Shown piece by piece: positions 7,625-16,052 of a DNA stretch of 46,295 nucleotides. Positions within the stretch are counted from its first letter, which is position 1. Each line of letters begins with the position of its first letter. The notes below the pieces were generated by a model. It saw only the letters and a list, made by a program, of their open reading frames with translations, made no database searches and was not told the DNA's origin. Source of the stretch: Candidatus Omnitrophota bacterium (lineage in GTDB: Bacteria > Omnitrophota > Gorgyraeia > Zapsychrales > Fredricksoniimonadaceae); contig CAIUQE010000026.1 of NCBI GenBank assembly GCA_903901225.1, positions 1 to 46,295 of the forward strand. The letters run 5' to 3'. The translations under genes were made by a program, and so were the position numbers.

Positions 7625-9102
7625 GCAAATGGCGGACTCTTACGGCTTTATCCCGCGCCCAGGTCAAGGAGCTCCAGGACCGCAAGCTTCGCCATTTCGT
7701 CAACACTCACGTTTATCCTTTCAGTCCGTATTACCGCAAATTATTCGACGATAACAAGATCAACCCCGCGCGTATCCGCGGCCTCGCTGACCTGCAACAT
7801 TTACCGTTCACGAGCAAGCTTGATCTTGTGGCCAAGGACAATCCCCAGAGGTTCATGGATTTTATCCTTCATCCCGACCAGGAGAAGATCCGCCAGTTTT
7901 GGCCCAAGGACAAGGTTGTCGTCACAGCGCTCAAGTCTTTGTTCATGGGAAAGGCCGCGTTCAAGGCGGCGATGGGCAAGGAGTACCGGCCTATATTTAT
8001 GACGTTCACGACAGGGACAACGAACTCGCCCGTGCCCTTCACCTACAGCCGTTATGATATCGACAACCTTGCTGTCTCGGGCAGCCGCATGGTCAGCCTT
8101 TTTGATGTCAAGCACAGCGAACGCATCATGAACATTTTTCCTTACGCGCCGCATCTGGCGTTCTGGCAAACGTTCTTCGGCGCATTGGAGTCGGGGATAT
8201 TCGCCTTGAGCACCGGCGGCGGCAAGGTCATGGGTACCGAGGGCAACCTTACCGCCATGATGCGCTCCAAGCCATCCGTGGTGCTGGGCGTCCCGAGTTA
8301 TATTTATCACATGGTGCGTTTTGCCCAGGAGCGCAAATACGACCTTTCTTTCATTAAAAAGATCGTCCTGGGCGCGTCGAAGGTCACGGTGGGATATAAA
8401 CAAAAACTGGCGGGCATGCTCGAGGCTTGCGGGGTGAAGCAGGTCCTTATTTTCGGGACGTACGGCTTTACGGAAGCGCGCACCGCCTGGGCCGAATGCC
8501 CGACGGAGAATCACCTTTCCAGCGGGTACCACCTTTATCCTGACAAGGAGATATTCGAGGTCATTGATCCCGCGACCGGTGAGGTCAAGGGCGATGGCGA
8601 GGACGGGGAACTGGTCTATACCCCGATCGATGCGCGCGCGTCGGTCGTTCTGCGTTACCGCACCGGCGATCTCGTCAAGGGCGGCATCACGCACGGGCAG
8701 TGCCCTTACTGCGGGCGCGTGACCCTGCGCATGTCCAGCGATATATCCCGCCTTTCGGACGTGAAGGACCTTAACCTTTCCAAGATCAAGGGCGTTCTGG
8801 TGAACATGGACCATTTTGCCGGTGTGCTCAACGATATTCCCGGCATCGACGAATGGCAGATCGAGATCCGCAAGCATAACAACGACCCGTATGACAGCGA
8901 CGAGCTGGTGGTCTACGTGACGCCGAAGAAAGATATCAACGAGGCCACATTCCCGGATTTCCTCAAGGACAAGCTGATGGGCGCCACGGAGCTCGCGCCC
9001 AACGAGATCAAGTTTGTCCCGTTGCCGGAGATGCTCAAACGCCTGGAGCTCGAGACTTCCAACAAGGAAAAGCGGATACTGGACACAAGGCCCAAGGTCT
9101 AG
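7621..9102 (+). CDS. PaaK-like AMP-forming acyl/aryl-CoA ligase
   Basis: A 493-residue adenylate-forming enzyme of the phenylacetate-CoA ligase (PaaK) branch, which joins a carboxylic acid to CoA through an acyl-AMP. The Ser/Thr/Gly-rich ATP loop is FTTGTTNSPVPFTYS near residue 130. The middle motif is GTYGFTEARTAWAECP near 280, and RTGDLVKGG near 350 carries the conserved Asp of the AMP site; a CPYC pair just after it matches the small Cys motif seen in PaaK proteins. The N-terminal HVYPFSPYYRKLF is also PaaK-like. Context (FadJ before, thiolase and acyl-CoA dehydrogenase after, ATGA overlap) suggests it activates a fatty or other carboxylic acid for beta-oxidation rather than phenylacetate, since no paa ring-cleavage genes are here. 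Substrate is inferred. Confidence 0.85.
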   Translation: MSKWRTLTALSRAQVKELQDRKLRHFVNTHVYPFSPYYRKLFDDNKINPARIRGLADLQHLPFTSKLDLVAKDNPQRFMDFILHPDQEKIRQFWPKDKVVVTALKSLFMGKAAFKAAMGKEYRPIFMTFTTGTTNSPVPFTYSRYDIDNLAVSGSRMVSLFDVKHSERIMNIFPYAPHLAFWQTFFGALESGIFALSTGGGKVMGTEGNLTAMMRSKPSVVLGVPSYIYHMVRFAQERKYDLSFIKKIVLGASKVTVGYKQKLAGMLEACGVKQVLIFGTYGFTEARTAWAECPTENHLSSGYHLYPDKEIFEVIDPATGEVKGDGEDGELVYTPIDARASVVLRYRTGDLVKGGITHGQCPYCGRVTLRMSSDISRLSDVKDLNLSKIKGVLVNMDHFAGVLNDIPGIDEWQIEIRKHNNDPYDSDELVVYVTPKKDINEATFPDFLKDKLMGATELAPNEIKFVPLPEMLKRLELETSNKEKRILDTRPKV

Positions 9103-9115
9103 ACAGGGGGGGTAT

Positions 9116-10402
9116 ATGGAACGGATAGCGATCATCGACGGCATCAGGACCCCGTTTTGCAAGATGGGGACGTCCTTCAACAGCCTCAGTGCCCAGGAGC
9201 TTGGGCGCATCGCGGCGCGGGAGCTCATTGAGCGCCGGGGGTTCGATGTCAAACTCATTGACGAAGTTATTTTTGGCTGTGTCGGCCAACCCGCGGAGGC
9301 GGCCAATATCGCGCGCGTTATCGCGCTCCTGGCAGGCGTGCCGAAAACGACGCCGGCCTATACCGTGCATCGCAATTGCGCTTCGGGCATCGAGGCGGTG
9401 GTTTCCGCGGCTTTGAAGATCCAGGGCGGCGAAGGCCAGTGCATGCTTGTCGGCGGGGCTGAATCGATGAGCAATATCCCGTTCTTGTTCAGCAAGGCGA
9501 CCCAGGAGATATTCACCGAGGTGAACCGGGCCAAGACCTTCCTGGCGCGCCTGGCGGCTTTTTCAAAATTCCGTCCGCGTCATTTTAATCCGGTGGTCGG
9601 GTTGCAGCTGGGCCTAACGGATCCCGTGTGCGGGCTGAACATGGGGCAGACCGCCGAGGTCCTTGTCCAGGAGTTCGGGCTGACGCGCAAGGAGCAGGAC
9701 CAGTTTGCGCTGGAAAGCCACGTGAAGGCGGTCGCGTCCAAGGCGATCTTAAGGGAAGAGATCGTCCCCGTGATCCCCGGCGTCAAATACAAGGAAGCGG
9801 TCATCGACGACAATGGCCCGCGTGACGGGCAGTCGATGGAGGCGCTGGCCAAGCTCAAGCCATTTTTTGACAGGGCGACCGGCACGGTGACCGCGGGCAA
9901 TTCAAGCCAGGTTACTGACGGGGCCGTGGCGCTCCTGGTCGCGTCTGAAAGCTGGGCCAAGACGCACGGCCTTAAGCCTTTGGGTTATATCCGGTCATTC
10001 AGTTATGCCGGCGTTGAACCCGCGCGCATGGGCATTGCCCCGGCGCACGCCATACCCAAAGCGCTTAAGAAAGCCGGCTTGAAATTATCCGATATGAAGG
10101 CGATTGAGATCAACGAGGCTTTCGCGGCCCAGGTTTTGGCCTGCCTCAAGGCCCTGGCGTCGGATGGCTTTGCCAAAGAATTCGGGTATGAAGGCTATAC
10201 CGGCGCTATCGATCCGGCCCGGCTGAATGTCCACGGCGGCGCCATCGCGCTGGGGCATCCGGTGGGGTCAACGGGCGCGCGGCTCATTTTGACCATGCTG
10301 AAACATCTGAACAGGACAAACCTTGACCTTGGGCTGGTGTCGTTGTGCATCGGCGGAGGCCAGGGGGCGGCGGTCATTCTTGAAAAAGGAGGCGCATCAT
10401 GA
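9116..10402 (+). CDS. Acetyl-CoA C-acyltransferase (thiolase)
   Basis: A 428-residue thiolase that cleaves 3-ketoacyl-CoA to acetyl-CoA and a shortened acyl-CoA, the last beta-oxidation step. The nucleophilic Cys is in HRNCASGIEAV (about residue 87), the active-site His in GGAIALGHPVGSTGAR (~380) and the second Cys in SLCIGGGQGA (~410); NEAFAAQVLAC is also standard. The length is slightly above the usual 390-400 because of an insertion around residues 125-165 (FSKATQEIFTEVNRAKTF region), as in FadI-type trifunctional thiolases. I chose the ATG at 9116 after a G-rich Shine-Dalgarno rather than an upstream in-frame codon inside the previous gene. It overlaps the next gene by ATGA. Confidence 0.93.
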   Translation: MERIAIIDGIRTPFCKMGTSFNSLSAQELGRIAARELIERRGFDVKLIDEVIFGCVGQPAEAANIARVIALLAGVPKTTPAYTVHRNCASGIEAVVSAALKIQGGEGQCMLVGGAESMSNIPFLFSKATQEIFTEVNRAKTFLARLAAFSKFRPRHFNPVVGLQLGLTDPVCGLNMGQTAEVLVQEFGLTRKEQDQFALESHVKAVASKAILREEIVPVIPGVKYKEAVIDDNGPRDGQSMEALAKLKPFFDRATGTVTAGNSSQVTDGAVALLVASESWAKTHGLKPLGYIRSFSYAGVEPARMGIAPAHAIPKALKKAGLKLSDMKAIEINEAFAAQVLACLKALASDGFAKEFGYEGYTGAIDPARLNVHGGAIALGHPVGSTGARLILTMLKHLNRTNLDLGLVSLCIGGGQGAAVILEKGGAS

Positions 10403-12255
10403 GCATGTTCGATAAAAATATCAGTCAGGAAAAACTGAAGTCCCTGGAATTCGCCGAAGCGGCCCGCGAGCAGGAGTGGAAGTCACCGAGCTACGCGCTC
10501 AACCTTTTTCACGGGAACGCGGATTTCAGCCTCCTTCATCCTTTTCCCGAGCAGAGCGCCGAGGAAAAGAAGGCCGGGGACGAGTACCTCGTGAAGATCG
10601 AGAAATTCCTCAAGGAGAACCTCGATCCCGACGAGGTTGACCGCACGGGGCTGATCCCCGACAAGGTTTATAAAGGGCTCGCGGCGCTGGGCGCTTTCGC
10701 GCTGAAAGTCCCGAAGGAATACGGCGGCATGGGGTTCAGCCAGTACAACTACAACCGCATCATGCACCTTGTTTCGAGCTATTGCGGGTCAACGGCCGTC
10801 CTTTTGTCGGCGCACCAGAGCATCGGCGTGCCGCAACCGCTGAAACTTTTCGGGACGCCGGAGCAGAAGAAGAAATTTTTGCCCATGTTCGCCCAGGGCG
10901 CGATATCGGCCTTCGCCCTGACAGAGCCCAGCGTCGGGTCCGACCCGCGCAAGATGCTCACGACGGCCACGCCGACGGAAGACGGCAAGCATTTCATCAT
11001 CAATGGCGAGAAGCTCTGGTGCACCAACGGCCTTATCGCGGACGTGATCGCGGTCATGGCACTCACGCCCTCGAAGATGGTCCGGGGCAAGGAGGTCAAG
11101 CAGATCACCGCGTTCATCGTTGAAACAAAATCGCCCGGTTTTGAGAAGATCCACCGGTGTTCGTTCATGGGGCTGCATGGCATCCAGATCGGCCTTATCC
11201 GCTTCAACAATGTCAAGGTCCCGCGGGAGAATATCATCCTCGGTGAAGGGGAGGGGTTGAAGCTCGCGCTCATGACCTTGAATACAGGCCGCCTGACGCT
11301 GCCCGCCGCGTCCGCGGGTATCGCGAAGTGGTGCCTTTACGTCTCACGTGTATGGTCGGGCAAACGCCAGCAGTGGGGCAGTCCCATCGGCGAGCATGAG
11401 GCCGTGGCCCTGAAACTTTCGTATATCGCCAGCCATACCTTTGCCCTTGACGCGGTGACCTGGCTCACGTCGGCCATGGCCGATGACAAGCACAGGGACA
11501 TCCGCATCGAGGCCGCGGTCGCCAAGTATTTCACGACGGAGGTTTCCTGGAAGATCGCGGACGAGGCCCTGCAGATCCGCGGCGGCAGCGGGTATGAATC
11601 TTCTTCGTCCCTGCGTCAGCGTGGCGTGGATTATTGGCCCGTCGAGCGCGTGCTGCGCGATGTGCGCATCAACCGTATCATCGAGGGGACGAGCGAGATC
11701 ATGCACCTGTTCATCGCCCGCGAAGCGCTCGACCCGCATTTGTCCAAGATCAAGCCTTTGCTCAGCGGCCGCACACCCATCCTGGTGAAGGCCCTGGCCG
11801 CGATCAAGATGGCGGCGTATTATGCCGTCTGGTATCCTGGCCTCTGGGGCGGTTTTCTTGTCCCGTCGCAGTTCCTGGGCCTGCCCGCGCCGTTGATCGG
11901 GCACATGATGTATGTCCGCAGGGCCAGCCGCCGCCTGGCGCGCGTGACGTTCCACAATATGGCCATCTACCAGCAGAAACTGGAAAGCAAGCAGAGCATC
12001 CTTAACCGCATCGTTGATATCGGCACGGAGTTATTTGCCATGTCCTCCGCCTGTTCTTACGCGGCCATGCTGCACAAGCAGGGGAAGGCCAACGCGGTCG
12101 ACCTGGCGTCGGCCTTTTGTGACGCTGCCCGCAAACGTGTCGAGGCGACGTTCAAGGATGGCGGGTGTGGGAACAAGGACAAGGCCAGCCTGAAGATCGC
12201 CAAAAAGGTCCTTTCACGGGAGTTCGAGTGGATGGAGAATGAGATCATCAAATGA
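10399..12255 (+). CDS. Acyl-CoA dehydrogenase family protein
   Basis: A 618-residue FAD enzyme that introduces the trans-2 double bond into acyl-CoA, the first oxidation step of beta-oxidation. KEYGGMGFSQ (~104), the signature ALTEPSVGSDP (~174) and the C-terminal RIIEGTSEIMHLFIARE (~430) are typical; the last segment lies in the catalytic-base region of many family members. Residues ~445-618 extend past the usual 380-residue core, as in long VLCAD/ACAD9-like enzymes, and include a hydrophobic stretch (AAYYAVWYPGLWGGFLVP) that could help membrane association. It is translationally coupled on both sides by ATGA. An electron-transfer flavoprotein, needed to take its electrons, is not in the window. 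Confidence 0.9.
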   Translation: MSMFDKNISQEKLKSLEFAEAAREQEWKSPSYALNLFHGNADFSLLHPFPEQSAEEKKAGDEYLVKIEKFLKENLDPDEVDRTGLIPDKVYKGLAALGAFALKVPKEYGGMGFSQYNYNRIMHLVSSYCGSTAVLLSAHQSIGVPQPLKLFGTPEQKKKFLPMFAQGAISAFALTEPSVGSDPRKMLTTATPTEDGKHFIINGEKLWCTNGLIADVIAVMALTPSKMVRGKEVKQITAFIVETKSPGFEKIHRCSFMGLHGIQIGLIRFNNVKVPRENIILGEGEGLKLALMTLNTGRLTLPAASAGIAKWCLYVSRVWSGKRQQWGSPIGEHEAVALKLSYIASHTFALDAVTWLTSAMADDKHRDIRIEAAVAKYFTTEVSWKIADEALQIRGGSGYESSSSLRQRGVDYWPVERVLRDVRINRIIEGTSEIMHLFIAREALDPHLSKIKPLLSGRTPILVKALAAIKMAAYYAVWYPGLWGGFLVPSQFLGLPAPLIGHMMYVRRASRRLARVTFHNMAIYQQKLESKQSILNRIVDIGTELFAMSSACSYAAMLHKQGKANAVDLASAFCDAARKRVEATFKDGGCGNKDKASLKIAKKVLSREFEWMENEIIK

Positions 12256-14393
12256 TACCGGGACGTTCGTTTTTTAATAAGTTGTCGCTCGTCAAAGAGA
12301 TCCTCATTTTTGAGGGATTGAGCTGGCGCGAGCATAACCGTATCGCCCGCGTGGCGGAGCTTGTTGAGTACAACAAGGGCGATGTCATTTGCCGTCAGGG
12401 GGCGCCTGCCGACGCGTTCTACGCGCTGGTGTCGGGACGGGTTTATTCTTACACCATGAACGCGGCGGGACAGAAAGGCGGGGTGGATTTTCTCCTGCGC
12501 GGCATGCACTTCGGCATCATTTCGGCCCTTACCGGTGAGGATCACTCCCATAGTTACCAGGCGGTCAATGATTCCGTGGTCCTGAGGATCGACAAGGACT
12601 CTTTTGCGCGGGTGTTGAAGACCACGCCCATGCTCGCGTTGGCCCTCAGCAGTAACCTTTCGCGCAGGCTTCGCGGGCAGTCTGTCGGGTCCAGCCGTGT
12701 GCACGAGAACGTTATCATCACCGTGTATGCACCCGTCAAGGGTTCGGGCAGTTCAACCTATGCCGCGAACCTGGCTTTGTTCCTCAAGGCGCAGGGTGAG
12801 ACGAAAAGAGTTTTGCTCCTGAGCCTTTCTTCGGATACCGCCTCGACGCTGCCCAGCCTCTCAGAGCTTATCATGGACCATCAGCACGTCCTTGCCGCGA
12901 TACGCAAGGACGCGCTCGCCATCCATGTCCTGGGTCTCAAATTCGACTCGGCTGACAACGGGTTGTCGAACCGTATCAGCCAGTTCGTCAGCGCGTTCGT
13001 CAATGATTATGACCATGTTGTCTTCGACCTTTCCAGCCCCCTGGATGAGGTGACGCTCAAGATCCTCGCGCAGAGCGATGTCGTCCATCTGGTGACCCTC
13101 GGGTTTGGCAAAGACCTTGAGCTGGCGCGCCAGGTGCTGGACAAGTTCCCTCCGGTGTTGAAAGAGGGGATCAGTTTCCACAAGGTCAAGGTGATCGTCA
13201 GCGGCGCGGAACGGCGTAATTGTTTAAGGCCTGACAAGATCAGGAAGATACTTGACCATGATATTTTCCTGAATTTGCCCTTCATCAAACCGGGTGAGGC
13301 GAATGAAGAGGTGATCGGTGAAGGATTTTCTTTGACCAGGGTGGCCCCGGACAGTGATTATGCCGTTATTTTGCAACGTTTGAGCCGCCAGATCGGGGGA
13401 TCTCTCATCGGCATTGCCTTGGGCGGCGGCGCGGCGCTGGGCCTGGCGCATGTGGGGATCATTCGTGTCCTTGAGAAAGAGAACATCCCTGTCGACATCA
13501 TCGCGGGCAGCAGCATGGGCGCGTTGATCGGCGCGCTATGGGCGGCCGGATACAAAGCCGACGAGATCGAGGTCTTTGCCAGGGAATTCGAGAACAAGAC
13601 CGCGTTGCTCAGGCTTTTTGATCCCCCTGTCCAGCGCGGGATGGTGTTGACCATGGTGGTCATCATGCTCGCGTTCTCCAGTTTTTCATTGCTGGCGTTT
13701 TTGTTCATGATCTTTATCATCCCCATCGCTTTTGTCCCTATATCCGGGCTTATCCGGGGCAAGGCGATCAAACGCTGGCTCAAGAGCAAGCTTGGCCGAC
13801 GTACCTTCCTGCATTTGCGGATCCCTTTGCGGATCGTGGCCTATGACCTTTATTATCGTCGGGAGATCGTCATTGACGACGGGCTTTTAATTGACGCGGT
13901 TTGCAAGAGCATCGCCATTCCCGGCGTTATCCGTCCGGTGATGGAGGATGGTCAGATGATCATCGACGGGGGCGTCATGAATCCGCTGCCCACCAATGTG
14001 CTGGTGGACATGGGCGTCAAGAAGATCATCGCGGTCAACGTGCTGCAATCGCCGGAGCAGGCGTCATGGGGGCAAAAGCAGGAGGTCGAGCAGGCCCGTC
14101 AGCTGGCGAGCGTGTCCTTTAAGGACGATCCCCGGCGTTATCTGATCAATCGCTTAACCCGCTTGTGCTTGGGCGCCATCACCCCGAATATCGCCGATAT
14201 CGTCGTGCGGACGCTGCAGGCGTCGGAATATATCCTCGCGGAGAAGAGCGGGAAGCAGGCGGATGTGCTCATCCATCCCGACCTGGCGGGGATCAACTGG
14301 TTCGAGATCTACGAAGCGGACAAGCTTCTCAAACGCGGGGTGGACGCCGCGGTGAAACATCTGCCGGACATCCAGGCCCTTGTGAAACGTTGA
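12252..14393 (+). CDS. cNMP-binding / MinD-like / patatin phospholipase fusion protein
   Basis: A 713-residue protein with three domains. Residues ~15-140 look like a cyclic-nucleotide-binding (CRP-type) domain, with KGDVICRQGAPADAFYALVSG. Residues ~155-330 look like a MinD/ParA-type P-loop domain (ITVYAPVKGSGSSTYAANLA, YDHVVFDLSSPLDE), but the Walker A is degenerate, lacking the usual GK pair. Residues ~384-713 are a patatin-like phospholipase: glycine loop GIALGGGAALGLAHVG, nucleophile elbow GSSMG (~418-422) and the Asp of the Ser/Asp dyad in DGGVMNPLP (~571). A ~40-residue hydrophobic insertion (~461-503) inside the patatin domain probably anchors it in the membrane. NTE-family proteins combine cNMP and patatin domains; the MinD-like middle is less usual. 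Position suggests it releases fatty acids for the operon, which is inference. Confidence 0.85.
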   Translation: MIPGRSFFNKLSLVKEILIFEGLSWREHNRIARVAELVEYNKGDVICRQGAPADAFYALVSGRVYSYTMNAAGQKGGVDFLLRGMHFGIISALTGEDHSHSYQAVNDSVVLRIDKDSFARVLKTTPMLALALSSNLSRRLRGQSVGSSRVHENVIITVYAPVKGSGSSTYAANLALFLKAQGETKRVLLLSLSSDTASTLPSLSELIMDHQHVLAAIRKDALAIHVLGLKFDSADNGLSNRISQFVSAFVNDYDHVVFDLSSPLDEVTLKILAQSDVVHLVTLGFGKDLELARQVLDKFPPVLKEGISFHKVKVIVSGAERRNCLRPDKIRKILDHDIFLNLPFIKPGEANEEVIGEGFSLTRVAPDSDYAVILQRLSRQIGGSLIGIALGGGAALGLAHVGIIRVLEKENIPVDIIAGSSMGALIGALWAAGYKADEIEVFAREFENKTALLRLFDPPVQRGMVLTMVVIMLAFSSFSLLAFLFMIFIIPIAFVPISGLIRGKAIKRWLKSKLGRRTFLHLRIPLRIVAYDLYYRREIVIDDGLLIDAVCKSIAIPGVIRPVMEDGQMIIDGGVMNPLPTNVLVDMGVKKIIAVNVLQSPEQASWGQKQEVEQARQLASVSFKDDPRRYLINRLTRLCLGAITPNIADIVVRTLQASEYILAEKSGKQADVLIHPDLAGINWFEIYEADKLLKRGVDAAVKHLPDIQALVKR

Positions 14394-14417
14394 GATCTCT
14401 CTTCAGGAAAAACTTTC

Positions 14418-15953
14418 ATGGATGACGTGACCGTTGATCAGGGCGCGGATAACAGTGCGGCGCACGCCGTGCCCCTTCATTGTTCTTCGCTGCCGACCAG
14501 TTTTGATCCGGCCATTGGCAGGATCCTTGTGACCGGGGCATCGGGTTATATCGGCGGCAGGCTGGTGCCCGAGCTGATGGCCCGGGGATACAAGGTGCGC
14601 ATCATGATCCGGTCGTTCTCACCGGAATATGCCGGACGCTGGCCGGGCGCCGAGGTCGTTGTCGCGGATGTCCTTTCCAAAGACCAGGTGACAAAGGCCC
14701 TTGAAGGGGTCGATACGGCCTATTACCTTGTTCATTCCCTTGTCCTCGGGCCCAAAGAATTTGCGGCGGCGGATATCGAAGGCGCCAGGAATTTCCGGGA
14801 AGCGGCCGAGGCCATGGGGATCAGGAGGATCATTTATCTCGGCGGGCTGGGGGATGTCCGCAACAATCTTTCGCCCCATCTTCACAGCCGGGCGCAGGTC
14901 GCCGGGGATCTTCAGAAAGGACGGGTTCCCGTCACGGTCCTGCGCGCGGCGGTCATTGTCGGTTCGGGGAGCGCTTCTTATGAGATCATCCAGCATCTTG
15001 TCAAAAAGCTTCATTTCTTTTTTATCCCGCCCTGGGCGAAGAACCGTTGCCAGCCGATCGCGGTCCGGGACGTGGTCAAGTACCTGGTGGGCGTCCTGGA
15101 ACATCCCGCGGCCGCCGGACAGTCGTTTGATATCGGAGGCCCTGATATCCTCACCTATGAGGGGATGTTAAAAGTCCTTGCCGAGATCCTGAACAAGAAA
15201 GTCGTGTTCATCGCCGTCCCCTTCGCCAACATCCATTTTTACGCGTATATCACAAGCCTCATCACGCCCATCCCGGACCCTATCACGGAATGCCTGATGG
15301 GGAGCCTGAACAATGAGGTTGTTTGCCAGAACGAGAAGATCCGGGAGCTTTTGCCGTTCAAGAATGTCACCTACCGTGAAGCCATTGTCCTGGCCATGAC
15401 AAGGGAGGAGCAGGACACGGTGTATACCCGCTGGTCGGATGCGTATCCGCCGGCGCATGAGCTGGCGCTTAAGTTGAAGGAACTCGGCGAGGGCCCGACG
15501 TTCGTGGCCAGTTATTCTTTGCTCACATCCAAGAGCGCGGCGTCGCTGTTCAGGTCATTTTGCAGGATCGGCGGCAGGAAAGGCTGGTTCTACGGCAACT
15601 GGATGTGGCGCTTGCGCGGGATCATCGACCGTGTTTTTCTCGGTGTCGGCGACGCGCGGGGCCGGAAAAAGTATGCCGGGCTCAACATCAATGACGTGAT
15701 CGATTTCTGGCGCGTGGAAGATATCCAGGATGATAAGACGCTCCTTCTGCGGGCTGAGATGAAGATCCCCGGAAGGGCCTGGCTGGAGTTTAATATCACC
15801 GAACTGGGGACGAAGCGGGTGCTCAACACGACGGCTTATTATGACACGCAAACCTTCCTGGGCGGCGCGTACTGGTACGCGTGCTTGCCGTTCCATTATT
15901 TTATCTTCCGCAATCTGATCAAGCAGATCGAGGACAAGGCCCTTGTGCCTTGA
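14418..15953 (+). CDS. SDR-family NAD(P)-binding protein with C-terminal DUF2867
   Basis: A 511-residue protein. The N-terminal half is an atypical short-chain dehydrogenase/NmrA-like fold: RILVTGASGYIGGRLVPEL (~36) is the nucleotide-binding glycine motif, followed by GVDTAYYLVHSL and IYLGGLGD. The second half (about 355-511, from SYSLLTSKSAASLF) corresponds to DUF2867, often fused to such SDR domains in YwnB/YtfG-like proteins. RKGWFYGNWMWRLRG and GRAWLEFNI are landmarks there. The usual catalytic YxxxK is not obvious, so it may bind a nucleotide without classical dehydrogenase chemistry. It starts 24 bases after the patatin fusion and probably ends the same transcript. Its substrate is unknown; a lipid or quinone-like molecule would fit the context but is speculation. 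Confidence 0.78.
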   Translation: MDDVTVDQGADNSAAHAVPLHCSSLPTSFDPAIGRILVTGASGYIGGRLVPELMARGYKVRIMIRSFSPEYAGRWPGAEVVVADVLSKDQVTKALEGVDTAYYLVHSLVLGPKEFAAADIEGARNFREAAEAMGIRRIIYLGGLGDVRNNLSPHLHSRAQVAGDLQKGRVPVTVLRAAVIVGSGSASYEIIQHLVKKLHFFFIPPWAKNRCQPIAVRDVVKYLVGVLEHPAAAGQSFDIGGPDILTYEGMLKVLAEILNKKVVFIAVPFANIHFYAYITSLITPIPDPITECLMGSLNNEVVCQNEKIRELLPFKNVTYREAIVLAMTREEQDTVYTRWSDAYPPAHELALKLKELGEGPTFVASYSLLTSKSAASLFRSFCRIGGRKGWFYGNWMWRLRGIIDRVFLGVGDARGRKKYAGLNINDVIDFWRVEDIQDDKTLLLRAEMKIPGRAWLEFNITELGTKRVLNTTAYYDTQTFLGGAYWYACLPFHYFIFRNLIKQIEDKALVP

Positions 15954-15978
15954 GGGTACGATTTTCAGCCTTACCGCC

Positions 15979-16008
15979 TTGCTTTCAATAAATTATATAT
16001 GTTATCTT
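15979..16008 (+). promoter_or_regulatory. Possible sigma70-type promoter
   Basis: TTGCTT at 15979-15984 and TTATCT at 16002-16007 (or TATCTT one base later) are separated by 17-18 bases in the A/T-rich gap between the SDR gene and the secreted modular protein. The downstream gene starts with TTG at 16053. Judged by eye only. Confidence 0.35.
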
Positions 16009-16052
16009 TCCAATAAGAGGTGGACGTTGTCTAATCAACACAGGTTAGAGAA

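Noticed and set aside
7801..9306. 501-residue minus-strand open frame
   Set aside because: It is the antisense shadow of the PaaK-like and thiolase genes, a common effect of high GC; the + strand has full domain matches.
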